Below are positions 23,597 through 34,300 of a stretch of DNA of 64,000 bases, piece by piece. Within the stretch, counting starts at the first letter, position 1; the number at the start of each line of letters is the position of its first letter. Below the pieces are notes generated by a model. The model was not told the DNA's origin. It made no database searches and saw only the letters and a program-made list of their open reading frames with translations. Position numbers and translations under genes: made by a program. This DNA is from Gaeumannomyces sp. JS-464. Taxonomy: Eukaryota > Ascomycota > Sordariomycetes > Magnaporthales > Magnaporthaceae. The stretch lies in contig NGZR01000004.1 of assembly GCA_002197995.1 (NCBI GenBank), positions 1,860,001 through 1,924,000 of the forward strand. The letters are read 5' to 3'.

Positions 23597-26500
23597 CTAG
23601 GACGGGGGGATACCCTCCCACTCGTTCAGCGACGAGCCGTCGTCGGCGGGGTCGCCGGCCCACTGCAAGTCCGCGCGCTCGAGCTCCCTTGCGAAGAAGT
23701 CGTGGCCCTCGCGCAGGGTGGCGGTCGAGTCGGCGCCCATGCGGTCCGGGTAGCGGCGGACGTTGAACCAGTGGGTGAGGCTGCGCAGGGCCTGCTCGAG
23801 CGGGAGCGCCTCCTCGACCTCGGCGTCGATGTCGGAGCCCGCCAGCCACTCGTCGCGCAGCTCGGGCCGGCAGTGCAGGTACACGGCCGTGATGACGCGC
23901 ATGTTGCCCTGCCGCCACTTGCGCCCGCAGTAGGGCACCTGGTTCTTGAACAGCTTGAGCGTGTACAGCCGCAGCTCCGGCTGCGGGACTTTGAGCGACT
24001 TGCGCAGGATGTTGGACGACTTGTAGTGCACCAGCAGGAGGTTGCGGTGCGCCTTGGCCTTGCACACTTTTTGCACCACCCGTAGGAAATTGATGAGCGA
24101 GAAGAAGTTTCGCCGCGAAAAGTCTGTGATCGGCTCGTTGGGCAGCGGGTTCACGGGGCAGCCCAACTCGTCCACCTCAGGCCGCGTCGGGAGCCCGGTT
24201 TGCGCCTGCCCCGAGTCACCGTTGGACTCTCCGGTACCATTGGTTTCCTGTGTAGGTGAACGGCGCCTCTTTATTGGTGGTGGCAGAGCGTCGTCCTCGC
24301 TCTCATCGTTCTCCTCTCCGTCTACCGGCCTTGCTGGTGAACCAGCCTCGTGGTTGCACCAGTAAAAAAAGCTATGCGTGGCTAGTCAGTAAGCCATACC
24401 TTTCAACAGGTATACGGGGGAAAACAAAACAACGGTCAAGTACCTCTTCTCAATGACGTCGGTCTTGCTGTCTACCGTCTGTTGGATATCCTGATGTGCA
24501 AATAGCTTCAAAATCAGGAGGAGGTAATTCGAGTCCAGCAGAAGTTGCCCAAGGAACTCGAACTTGAGTATATCTACGCCGCGCTTTGGTTAGTTTGTTC
24601 TCGCGTATTGATATTTTGATCAAGGGAACTTACGGGAGAGCTTCAGCCACTTCAGTAGAAGGATAAGAATCCCGGACACGGCTTTGGCAGTGATCTCCCG
24701 GTTTCGATTGCCGTCGATCTCTTCATCCGATGCTGCCGAGCCATCCCCTGCTGGGGAAGTGTTTGGGCCATTGGATGCGTCCGCGCCCCGACCAGGGCCC
24801 ACGCCGTTGACGGGTCTTGGGCCATTCGGAGCAGAGCCTGCCTGTTGTTGACCTTGGGGCGGTGTTGAAGCGAGAACTGAGACGTGCTGAACAATGGTCT
24901 TGAGAAGGATGATGACTAGGGACTGGAGATTGGGTAGAGCCTCGCCCTGTGGTTTTGGCGTTAGCAATGGAGGAAAACAAGCAGTTGCAGAGTCATGGGA
25001 AGCTCCTCGGTGAAGGTGAAGCGTGCCAACTCACATAGAATTTCTCCAAGGCATCCAGGCGTCCTCGAACCTCCTCAGAAAGCTTTTCTGGGTTGGGGCC
25101 ATAGTCTACTTCGTGGTCGGGCGGGCTTTGCTTTTTGGAGTCTGAATCCTCAGCCTTCAAAAGCCCCAACTCCTCCTTCTCGCTCAGACTGAGGCCCGAG
25201 AGATCAAGCTCGTCGAGAATATCCTTGTTATCATCGTCCCAGCCTCTCGAGTACTTTATAAACCTTTCTCTCTCGTCCCAGAGCTGCCTGGTCGCCCGCG
25301 TCATCCGCACACGCTTTGAGAAAAGCTCGCCGGCTTCGAGGATGGATGCGGGTATGTCGCTGCCTTCCCATTTGCGACCGACCAGGAGGTCCTGTAGGCC
25401 GGCGATGCCCTTGCCGCCCGCGCTGTTGCTGGTAGCGTCCAGGGGTGGGTACATGAAGGGGAAATTCTGGTTGGTCTGGTAGTTTTGCTTCTTGCCGCCC
25501 TTCCCGCCGACGCCTGGTGACGGCGGGGGTGACGGCGCTGGCGTGGCGATGTGTACTGGTTGGTGCAGAATAGAAGCGCCACTAGCCTGCGCGTTAGGAG
25601 GGCCCGGTAGGATCCCATTGGACCCATTACTTCTGCTTGGCTGATGCGGCAGAGGTGGTAATAAGGACGTGTTGTCGGCCTCTATCGGGATGGCCGTCTG
25701 GGGCGGAATGTAGGCTGGATACTTGGACGTGATTTCCTGCCGGAAAGCATGGTAGTCGAGTGGAGAGGCGGTGATGATGTTCTTCTCCTTGTCGTCTCCT
25801 GTCTCGCACGTTGCCCGCTTGGTCTCCACGATCTCTGGGGTACCGCCAAAGACTAGTAGTATCGTTTTCCAAAATAGGAGAAACACTTGGGTCTGTGGCA
25901 TGTACTGCATATCATCCCACCGCAGCTTGGCCGTAGCAACGCATAAAGCCGACGATATTAGGATTAAGTTCGACTGTGGGGAGAAGGAGCGTGCGAGCGA
26001 GGTGCCGCACAGTCAGCAGCTGAAGTGACGGTTGATGGTCTGGTCGGGGGCACACATACGGAGCTTTGGTCGGATATGAGACATCTCTGAGGGGTAACTG
26101 AGCAGCACCTGCAAGGTCATGTACATAATGGTCATCAAATTCATAAGATTGATCTGTGCCTCCAAGAGGATGTTGGGCTGCAATTGGAGATCATCTCCCC
26201 TGGAGTGCGCCAGGTTAGCCGAGTGTATGAAAACGGGCTGATGACGGGCTATCACTGACCAGAATTGCTCAAATACTTGTTGCAGCGAGTCCCATACTGT
26301 CTTCAGCCCGTCGATCTCGACAAGCAGCCTGATGGCGTCCTTCATGGCCGCCAGATGACTGTCTGTCACGGCGGACTTGGCCTTGGCATCACGGCCTTCA
26401 GCGGCTGTCGCCCCGCCAGCCGTATCTTTCCACCTGCCTAGCACGGCGTAAACGACCCTGCCGATGGCCTTGGAGCGGTCCTGGGCGTCCGTGGCCGAGA

Positions 26501-27042
26501 ATGTTTCGAGCGCGTCCTGGAGAAACTTGGCGCGCTGATGACGCGTGGCACTGTCCCAGCCGATGCTGTCTCCAAAATCCTGCTGCCACTGCCAGTCGAA
26601 ATTCATCTGGGCAGACCTCAGGCGCACTTCCTGCCATGACTGGTAGACAAACCACTCGTCGATCTCCTCCTCGGACGGGCCAAAGTCCTCGTAGACGAAG
26701 TCATAGGCAAGCGGTTCGGGGTGGGGGAACTCGGCGACGAAGCGGCGGAGCTGCGCCAGCGATAGCGAGTCGGGGGGGCTGGGCGGCCATCTGGCCTGGA
26801 GGAGGCGGCGGCTGTGAGGGAGGAGGCGGGACGGCGGGCGGCGGCTGCGAGAGCTGGTTGCGCACGAGAGAAGGGCGCACGGTCGAGGATGGAGGGGGCT
26901 TCTTGCTAGGATCCGAGGAGGTGGTTGACTGGCTGCCACTGGCGCCGGTACTCGATCCGCTTGCCGCCACGCCCGAGCCGTCGATGTCGCCTGCCGTTCC
27001 TGCTGCCGATTTCTTGTCCGTGGCCGGCCCCTTGGGCGTCAT
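23597..27042 (-). CDS. ham-2: STRIPAK subunit HAM-2/PRO22/Far11 (STRIP homologue)
   Basis: Scaffold subunit of the STRIPAK phosphatase-kinase complex, which controls hyphal fusion and fruiting-body development in Sordariales (Neurospora HAM-2, Sordaria PRO22; Far11 in yeast). Six exons by splice site and phase: 27042-26260, 26199-26060, 25973-25035, 24946-24634, 24573-24444, 24371-23597, giving about 1,025 residues. The N-terminus is Pro/Ser-rich, followed by the N1221-type region (LRRFVAEFPHPEPLAYDFVY; DEWFVYQSWQEV). The C-terminus is the Far11/STRP region (SLINFLRVVQKVCKAKAHR; LKLFKNQVPYCGRKWRQGN). The start is ATG at 27042; an upstream in-frame GTG is not used. Two frame errors: a run of seven C (26771-26777) should be six, and one extra T near 25930-25940 in exon 3, where exon length and phase agree only if it is removed. 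Intron 26200-26259 is 60 nt and open in frame. Confidence 0.9.
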
Positions 27043-28057
27043 TTCCAGATCCTCCACGCGACGACCACAGCGAGTTCATCGCGGCAAAGGTGGGGTCCAG
27101 GTGGGCGTGTGGAGGCGTACGGGGTGAATCAGGCGGGCGGGAGACGCTGCTGGCTGGACTTAGCCCAGCGTGCTAGCGCTCATGGTAATAGTCAGCCAGG
27201 AAGGCAGGGCAACCGCAACAATTCTAAAGCGCAATTTGCAGAGGCTGGCAACGCTTGCGAGAACAGAGTGGGCGCTACAAGCAGCTTGTGTTCATGTTTG
27301 GCAGCTCAATGTGATTGCCAAAGCAACCGAGCTGCATACCCGGTACCTATTTTGTCGATCAGCAGGCGAGAGCTCCCGTCAGTGCTGCTGTGCGTGGTGC
27401 TGCCTGGGCACACTACTGGGGCTGATCTGGACCACTGAGAGCTGTCCCTCCAGCCTGGGGACGGATTTGTGGGGGAGGCTGGAACTCATTGGCCGCGGTC
27501 TGCGTGGTGAAGGATTTCGACCAATAGAGCGGCGCCTCTTCATTGCTGCTGGTGGGGTGTGGGGCCTGTCACCAACGTCGGCGTCACACACAAGCCACCC
27601 GCGCCGGATGACTGACGTCTCGCTGAAAAATCGCCTCGGTTTCGAGTGGCCTTTCTCATCCGACAACAACCTAGAAATATTAACAAAAATCATTCCAGGA
27701 GCTTCGTGATTATTCTTTCATACCCGTTTTACGGCCCGCACTGCGGATTTGTGCCTGTGATTACCAGAGCAGCGAACGACGGAAGGGTGTCACGCCGTCG
27801 TCAAAAGCACGTGCGAGATATAAAATCCGGGTTGCCTTCCTCAGCTGGCTGTCCCGCCCAGCCGGGTCGTCCCAGCACATGGCATCGCGCTCCAACAGCA
27901 CTCAGTACTGGCAGTTGTTGCATGCTATGGAACACTGGTCGGCTTCATAGCATCACGCCCCTACCCTACCCGACGCTCCGATCGGGGCCGAACAGTCGCC
28001 GGGGAGCCGTTCGTCGAAGAGGCCGTTGAGAGCCGCCACGCCCGACTAGGCTTTACC
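27043..28057. other. divergent promoter region, ham-2 / RBR ligase
   Basis: One kilobase between divergent genes, so both promoters must lie here. An open frame at 27170-27709 (+) has no family resemblance and is probably chance. A CACGTG core occurs near 27815. Nothing else was recognised. Confidence 0.55.
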
Positions 28058-30519
28058 ATGGCGTTCGCGTCCTTGACGGACTCGGATGACCCCGCGACAT
28101 TGAGCTCAGCTCCTTGTCTGCTATCTATCCCGAAATCGAGCCTGACCCGGCTGATGCCCGCGCCTTCTCCTTGGAGCTGCCCGTGAAGCCTGCACAGCCC
28201 GTCAAGGTCTTCTTCCCCGTGCCGGCGGCAGCGGCAACCCCGGATCTCGTGCCAGGCCAGCCACCTGCCCAGCCCAGGGATAACACCAACGGGGGCACGC
28301 TTGCCGAGCCGGCGCGTGAAGAGTCACACGAGCTTTCTTATCTGCCTTCAGTCCGGCTTCGGATTTCTCTCCCGGATTCATATCCAGCAGAGCTGCCACC
28401 CCAAGTCGAACTCAGTGCCGTCCCATCGTGGATCCCAACGCTGCGTATCAAGCAGCTCGTGACAGAGTGCGATAAATTATGGGAAAAGTTGGGGCGAGAC
28501 TCGGTTGTGTTCGCCTACATCGACTACATCCAGCAGCTCGCTGAAAATGCCTTCGGCGTGGTTGATGATACGGGGACTCTGAGTGTCGATCTGCAACACA
28601 AGATTGCCATATTGGACTATGACATATCCGCCAAACGCGCGGCTTTCGAGCGCGAAACATTCGACTGTGGCGTCTGTCTCGACCCGAAAAAGGGGTCGGC
28701 TTGCCACCGCATGCTGGACTGTGGACATGTCTTTTGCAGCTCGTGCTTACAAGACTTCTACAACAATGCGATAAAGGAAGGCGATATTTCATCGGTCCGC
28801 TGCCTTGCCCCTAACTGCGCCAAGGAGCGTGAGGCTTTGGTTGCGGCCGCGGGCGCCAGGAAGAGAAAAAAGCCAAAGCTCGTCAGTCCCAGCGAGCTAC
28901 TGCAGATTCCGCTTGAGCACGACGTCGTCAAACGATACGTTACGCTAAAGTACAAGTCGGAACTCGAATCAGATAAAAACACGGTCTACTGCCCTCGGCC
29001 CTGGTGCAACGGCGCAGCCAGATCCAAGAGGCACCGGAAGCCCGAAGGTCTTGAGTTTTCGGAGGGCTCGGACGAGTCTGGCGACGAAGGGGACAGCGCG
29101 GACGCTCAGAGTTCGTCAAAGGCGTCCGGGAAAGCCGTGGCCTACAACAAGACAGAGGACCTCTTGGCAATATGCGAGGATTGCGGCTTTGCCTTTTGCA
29201 GCCGCTGCTATCTCTCGTGGCACGGAGAGTTCTTCAGGTGCACCGCAAGGCGCGAAAAGGAGGAGCTCTCAGCGCGGAGAAGGCATCGCTCGAGTACATG
29301 AACCTACACACAACTCCATGCCCTACCTGCGCCGCGCCGGCACAGAAGACGCAGGGCTGCAACCATATGATCTGCGGTCGACAGGGCGTGGGACTCACTT
29401 CTGCTATCTATGCTCTGCATGGCTTGATCCCACAACCCGTACTCACATTACAATCAACAGCCCGGCGGAAGAGTCACAGGGTGTTTCGGGCGGCTCTGGG
29501 AGCTCGAGAAGGAGACGGCGATGATGTTGACATACGATCGCTGGAGGAGCCGCCGGTCGACGGCCCGGCCCGGTAGCGGCTGGAGACTTCGAGCAGGAAC
29601 TAGACCCGGCGCTGCTGATCCCCGAGATAGAGGAGGTTGACGACCATGGAGAGCCCGGGACGGCATCGCGCGCCGAGACCCATCAGGGCCCCAACGAAGA
29701 ACATGCTCCAGCCAACAACAATAACAACAACGAGAACGGCGTTCGGAGAGGAGTGGCCCTGGAGGCTCCCTTGGTCCTGCGGATCGACGTTTGATCCTCC
29801 GCGCCCCCTGCGGTTCCCTATGCCTCCGCCTGCTGACGCTGCCGGAGGGAGACAGCACATTCAGAACCCAGGAGCCAGACAGCAACACGCACGAGGGCGA
29901 GGAGCTGGGCGTGCGGGACGCGAGGGACAGACGCCAACGCCAGGAGACGCGGGAACCAAGGTCCGAACCATCAGCATCGCGATCAAGGGCCAGCACGGAA
30001 CAATGCCGTCCAGGCAGAGGACGCGGAGGTCGAGCACTAGAGGGGCACCTACCGGCGCTGCTCCTGCCGTTGCTGCCGGCCGGCGAGCCCCTGAACCAGA
30101 CGGCGACGGCGACGAAGATCTGGCCGAAGCTCAGCTCAACGAAGCCCAGCGAGCCTGGGTCCGACAGTATGTTTCCCGTTCCCTCTTTCCGTCCATTCCA
30201 ATCACATCACATCACATCCCCATTACGTCCCATTCTTTGTCTTTTACCACTTAGGCACGAAATTACATGCTGTTGCCGTGCAGCCTTTCCGAGCTTTCCT
30301 CTTCAGTCTACTTGCACGAATACCCCCTTTTTTGCCCAACAGTTTAGGCACGGATATGCATCTCGATGCTGCAGGTGTGTATCACTTTGTGTGGAGTACA
30401 GCGAGGCTAACTGGATACACCTTGATAGGTTCGTGCAGATGGCGCTGAACGACCAGGAGGACTTGGTCGAATCAGACAGCGATGACGACGAGGAGGAGAT
30501 GGTGTTTTGGATTCCATGA
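28058..30519 (+). CDS. RWD and RING-IBR-RING E3 ubiquitin ligase, many frameshifts
   Basis: RBR ubiquitin ligase of the ITT1/RNF14 type. The RWD domain begins at ELSSLSAIYPEIEPD and includes the YPAELPPQVELS segment. RING1 starts near 28667 (CGVCLDPKKG ... LDCGHVFCSSCLQDFY). The IBR follows (YCPRPWCNGAARS; CEDCGFAFCSRCYLSWH). RING2 (CPTCAAPAQKTQGCNHMIC ... THFCYLCSAWLD) contains the GCNHM catalytic-cysteine motif. The C-terminus is Asn-rich, then acidic (ESDSDDDEEEMVFWIP). Start ATG is 28058. The last intron is 30167-30428 (CA|GTATGT ... ATAG|GTTC, restoring QFVQMALNDQ). The frame shifts near 28092, 29273, 29388, 29437, 29508, 29572 and 29788, the first six fitting loss of one base each. At 29385-29393 one expected RING2 zinc cysteine is not visible in any frame. 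Sequence error is favoured because homology resumes each time. Family assignment is firm; the exact orthologue is less so. Confidence 0.88.
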
Positions 30520-31282
30520 CGGATGGACGGCTGCGGTGCGGCGGTGAGAATCAGCAACCTAGCGACGACCTGCATACTTCATTCGGTACACGACGCTGCG
30601 GAGGACGCACGCATCCAGGATCGGGGACGGACTGGCATGGCGACTAGGTGAAACTTCTCGAATGGAAGCCTCGTCCAAAAATGCTACTTTGAAGGTTCTG
30701 CCAATACCTGTCATCTGTCATCCCAAAACAAAAATCTCCGAACCGCTAAAACAAATGGTCTTTGATGTCGCCTTCCCCATCGAGGAGTTCGTACCACGTA
30801 GGTACATACGCTTCTTTGAGTGGCGTGGCGTTTGTCCCATGCAGAATACCACTTGAGCACAGACGACGTCGTCCCATGTCTCGAATCTCGAGGACTCTTG
30901 TTCCTCTTTGGAATCCCAGGGTGCATCGACGCTCGCCATGCCACCGCGCCAACCCACCCTTTTGCCACTGTAATGTCCCACCGGGCAGCAGTCAAAGCGC
31001 TCGGATGATATGCCGTGACATTGCCGAGAGCGGCCGACAAGCTGGACGGATGCTCGCTGGGCACCACGGGACGGGCGATGGGGGACGGGGGATGGGGATG
31101 GGGATGGGACAGGACAGCAAAAGGCGGCAAGCAGGAAGCGGACGGCAGCGCAGAGAGTATTGCCGCTTTGCGGAGGGCGCGTCGGCGTCCCACCGCCATA
31201 GGTTGATGATGATGCGCCTCTCGGACTACCTAAAGAAAGAAACGCCCGATGATGGGGGGGAAGGGAAAAGGAAGGGGGTGCG

Positions 31283-31350
31283 GTGTTGCTGGGTGGTGAT
31301 GGTGGTGGTGGTGGTGGTGGCGTGTGCGTGTGCGTGTGTGTGTGTGGTTG
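31283..31350. repeat. GGT then GT microsatellite
   Basis: A GGTGGT trinucleotide run passes into GTGTGC/GTGTGT dinucleotide repeats. Non-coding. Confidence 0.85.
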
Positions 31351-34300
31351 CGGTGCGTACGCTGGTTGGTGCGCGCGCCTGTGCGCAAACGACGAACCCT
31401 TTTCCATGGTTTGCCGTCGGTTTCTTCGCATTCGCAGATTTGCATTTGTTTTCTTCTTTATTTTTGGTTTAGTTTGGCTTTTCCCACGTTCTGTTTCTTC
31501 ATCGCCATACGAGGTTTGTTTACCCCCAACAAGGCTTCCCTCCCTGTCCATGGCCGGGTTGCCCACGTACGATAACTAGGGTTGCAGCAACAAAAGGCAA
31601 ACGGACAAAGGTCGATACTTCGATACTACTACTCGCGTGCAACCGAGAAGCCTAGATGGAGAGCAAGAGTCGATAGACGTGCCCCAAACGGGATCGAGGA
31701 CGTCCCAGATAGGAAACTGGAAGCTCAAGATGGAGAGCAAACGTCAGTCGGGACTGTCAGGACTTGTCAGGAGTGCGCACGGAGGCGCGGGAGGGCGTTT
31801 TGTTTGGCGTTTTCTTCTGCGTTTTCTACTGTTCGGGGATTTATTGGAAATTGGCCCTCTTTCAATGTCGCCCCAAGAAATTGCGGAAACCCACCCGGGC
31901 GGAGCTTCGACTGCGGGCGGTTGCGCACCGTTTGGGCCGAACAAGCCGGCCGAGAGAGATTTACGGGTAAGATGGCAGACAAGAAAGAAAGAAGAATAAA
32001 ATAAGAAAGAGTAGAAAAAAAAAGAAAAAAAAAGAAGAAAAAAAATAGGGGGTAACAGGGGATGGCCCATCAGTGGGTGGGCGTGTCTTCTTCTGTTCTT
32101 AGACCGGGGGAGAAATTGCCCTCGTCCGCTTTCCTCGGTATCGAGATCGCAGGTACGTGTAAAGTACCCAAGGCTGGGACCTACCCAAGGCAGGATCAGG
32201 TTGATAGATTGATTGATACACAGAACCAAACCCATTCGGCCTGTGGTCCCGCGGGCCTGAACTTGGGTCAACCTCGGGCAGGCAGGCAAGCAATCAAGCA
32301 AGCAAGCAAGCACCTTGCCCCATCGCCCATCCGCGCCGTTGAGATCTCGTGGCGTTCCATCGCATGGTGGGCTGCTTCAGGCCACGCGACGCCTTGACTC
32401 TCCGACTCTGGTCCTCCCTACCTAGACGCCCGAAGCGCGCGGTCTCTCAAAAGAGACTTGGACGCGAAATTCGACGCAGGTCCACTTCGCAAAAAAAGAC
32501 TAAAAAAAAACAGACGCGCCTCATGTGGGCGTGCGAGCACATGGGTAAAGAGACGGCAATATACAGTGCATACTGTAGAATAATAGATGTCACACGTAAT
32601 ACGAGACAGGAGCTCAGGGGCTTGATAGAAAGAAGCATGATTTCCTTCTCTGCTTCCATCTTTTGTTTCCTCCGCCGCCCCTTCTTTTTTTCTCCTTCCG
32701 ACTTGATTGCCTCTGCTCCGTTCCCACACTGACCGGCCGATCGGCTGTTTTGCATAATGGTCCGGGAGCAGCTGCCGCGACCCCCCTCCAAGAAACTGGG
32801 GGATTTTTGCTTGGCCAAGGGCAGGGCAGGCAACGCAAGAGAGCTCAAGCGACGGGCAAGCAGGTCAGGTGGCCCGTGCCCATCCCCAGCAACTGCTCGG
32901 GAATCGAGAGCCTTCCCCTTCCTGGTGCGTACTGTCACTCCACCTGCAGAGGATAAATGGATGAAGAAGAAAAAAAGAAAAAAAAAAGCTCCGAGCACCA
33001 CCCTTGTCCAGGGGGATGATCCCTCCCCACCAGCAAGAGCCGCAACGCACTGCTGCCCCTATCCTTACAGAACAAGCCCTACCTGGAAAGCGCTGTCCCA
33101 GGGTAGCCTTTCCTCTTTCTCCCGCGACGGCCAGGCCCTGAGTGAGCGTGCCGTCCGGTAATTCGTCGATCCTGGCCACGTCGCTTTGTATACGCTTTAC
33201 GTTGGGTGCCAGAGCGCCCTTCACCCGTCCACCTTTGTTGATCCTCCCCAGAAATGGAGGGGCGGCGAGTGGGTGCAGAGGCCCTGCTGCTGGCGGTATC
33301 GCAGGCACTGTCCAAAAACGGACGCCAGCAGGCCGTATCCATGTATCCATGGATCGGTTATCTGTGAAAGGAAAGCAACCCCCTCGGCAGGCACCTCGGT
33401 TGCCGCTGTTCCGTTGATACCAAGGCCTTGAATGGGCCTAGTGAGCCCCGGGGAGGACAGCCACCGTGGCAAGCCCCCTGTCCCTACCGAGCATGGGATG
33501 ATTCAGGGCCGCCACCACCCACAATGTCGCCAGCGCAGTGCAGTGCAGTTGTAGCACTACCACAGCAGGACAACAAGCAATGCAACCGGCACAGCGTCTG
33601 GCACAGACGCGCACATCTTGCATCTCTCCTGATGTCGTATCCGTAGTGCTTTCATCCATCCAACCCTGGCAGAGCCAACCAGGTCACCAAAGAAAACGTG
33701 AGAGAGCTGACGGATGACAGAGGCAGCGACACGGCTCTGGACATCGTTATCGCTCTCTGCTCACGCCGCCCGAATCACTCTGGTTGACCGGCAAATGCAA
33801 CGGCACCTAACGCTTGCTGATGGGGCCCGCTCATTGTCCACAGTTCTTGGTCCGGGGGCGTAACAAAGTTGAGGACGCCACCAGCAAGCACACGCAGAAG
33901 CGGAGGCCAGACGGCGGGCTGTGTGGCCTCTGTCCAACGGTGGTGCTTGGAAAGTGGTACTGGCAGTGGGGTCGGCAATCCTCCAGGGTGTGTTGATGGT
34001 GCTGTGCCCAGGACCGGTTCAGTGACATGCACGCCCCCTCCCCCTTCTGCCTCGCACGCGCTTCGGATAGAAAACGAAGAGAGGCAGAGCTAGAGAACCA
34101 AACGACGGCGATTGCTAGTCCACATAGGTTGCCCGGAAGAGTGGCGACGGGTGGGCGGGTCCTTGCCTTGCCCCAGGTCCTCATCCTCCGTCCACCAGAC
34201 CCTGTTGTCTCTTTCTTGTCTTGGGCTGTGAGCCACACATCAGGCTTGTCAGGCGCTGGCTTCCTGTCCCCGCTGCTGCACTCAGGTGTCTTGCTGGCCC

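Noticed and set aside
27170..27709. 179-codon open frame between ham-2 and the RBR gene
   Set aside because: No family resemblance, sits in a divergent promoter, mixed composition; probably chance.
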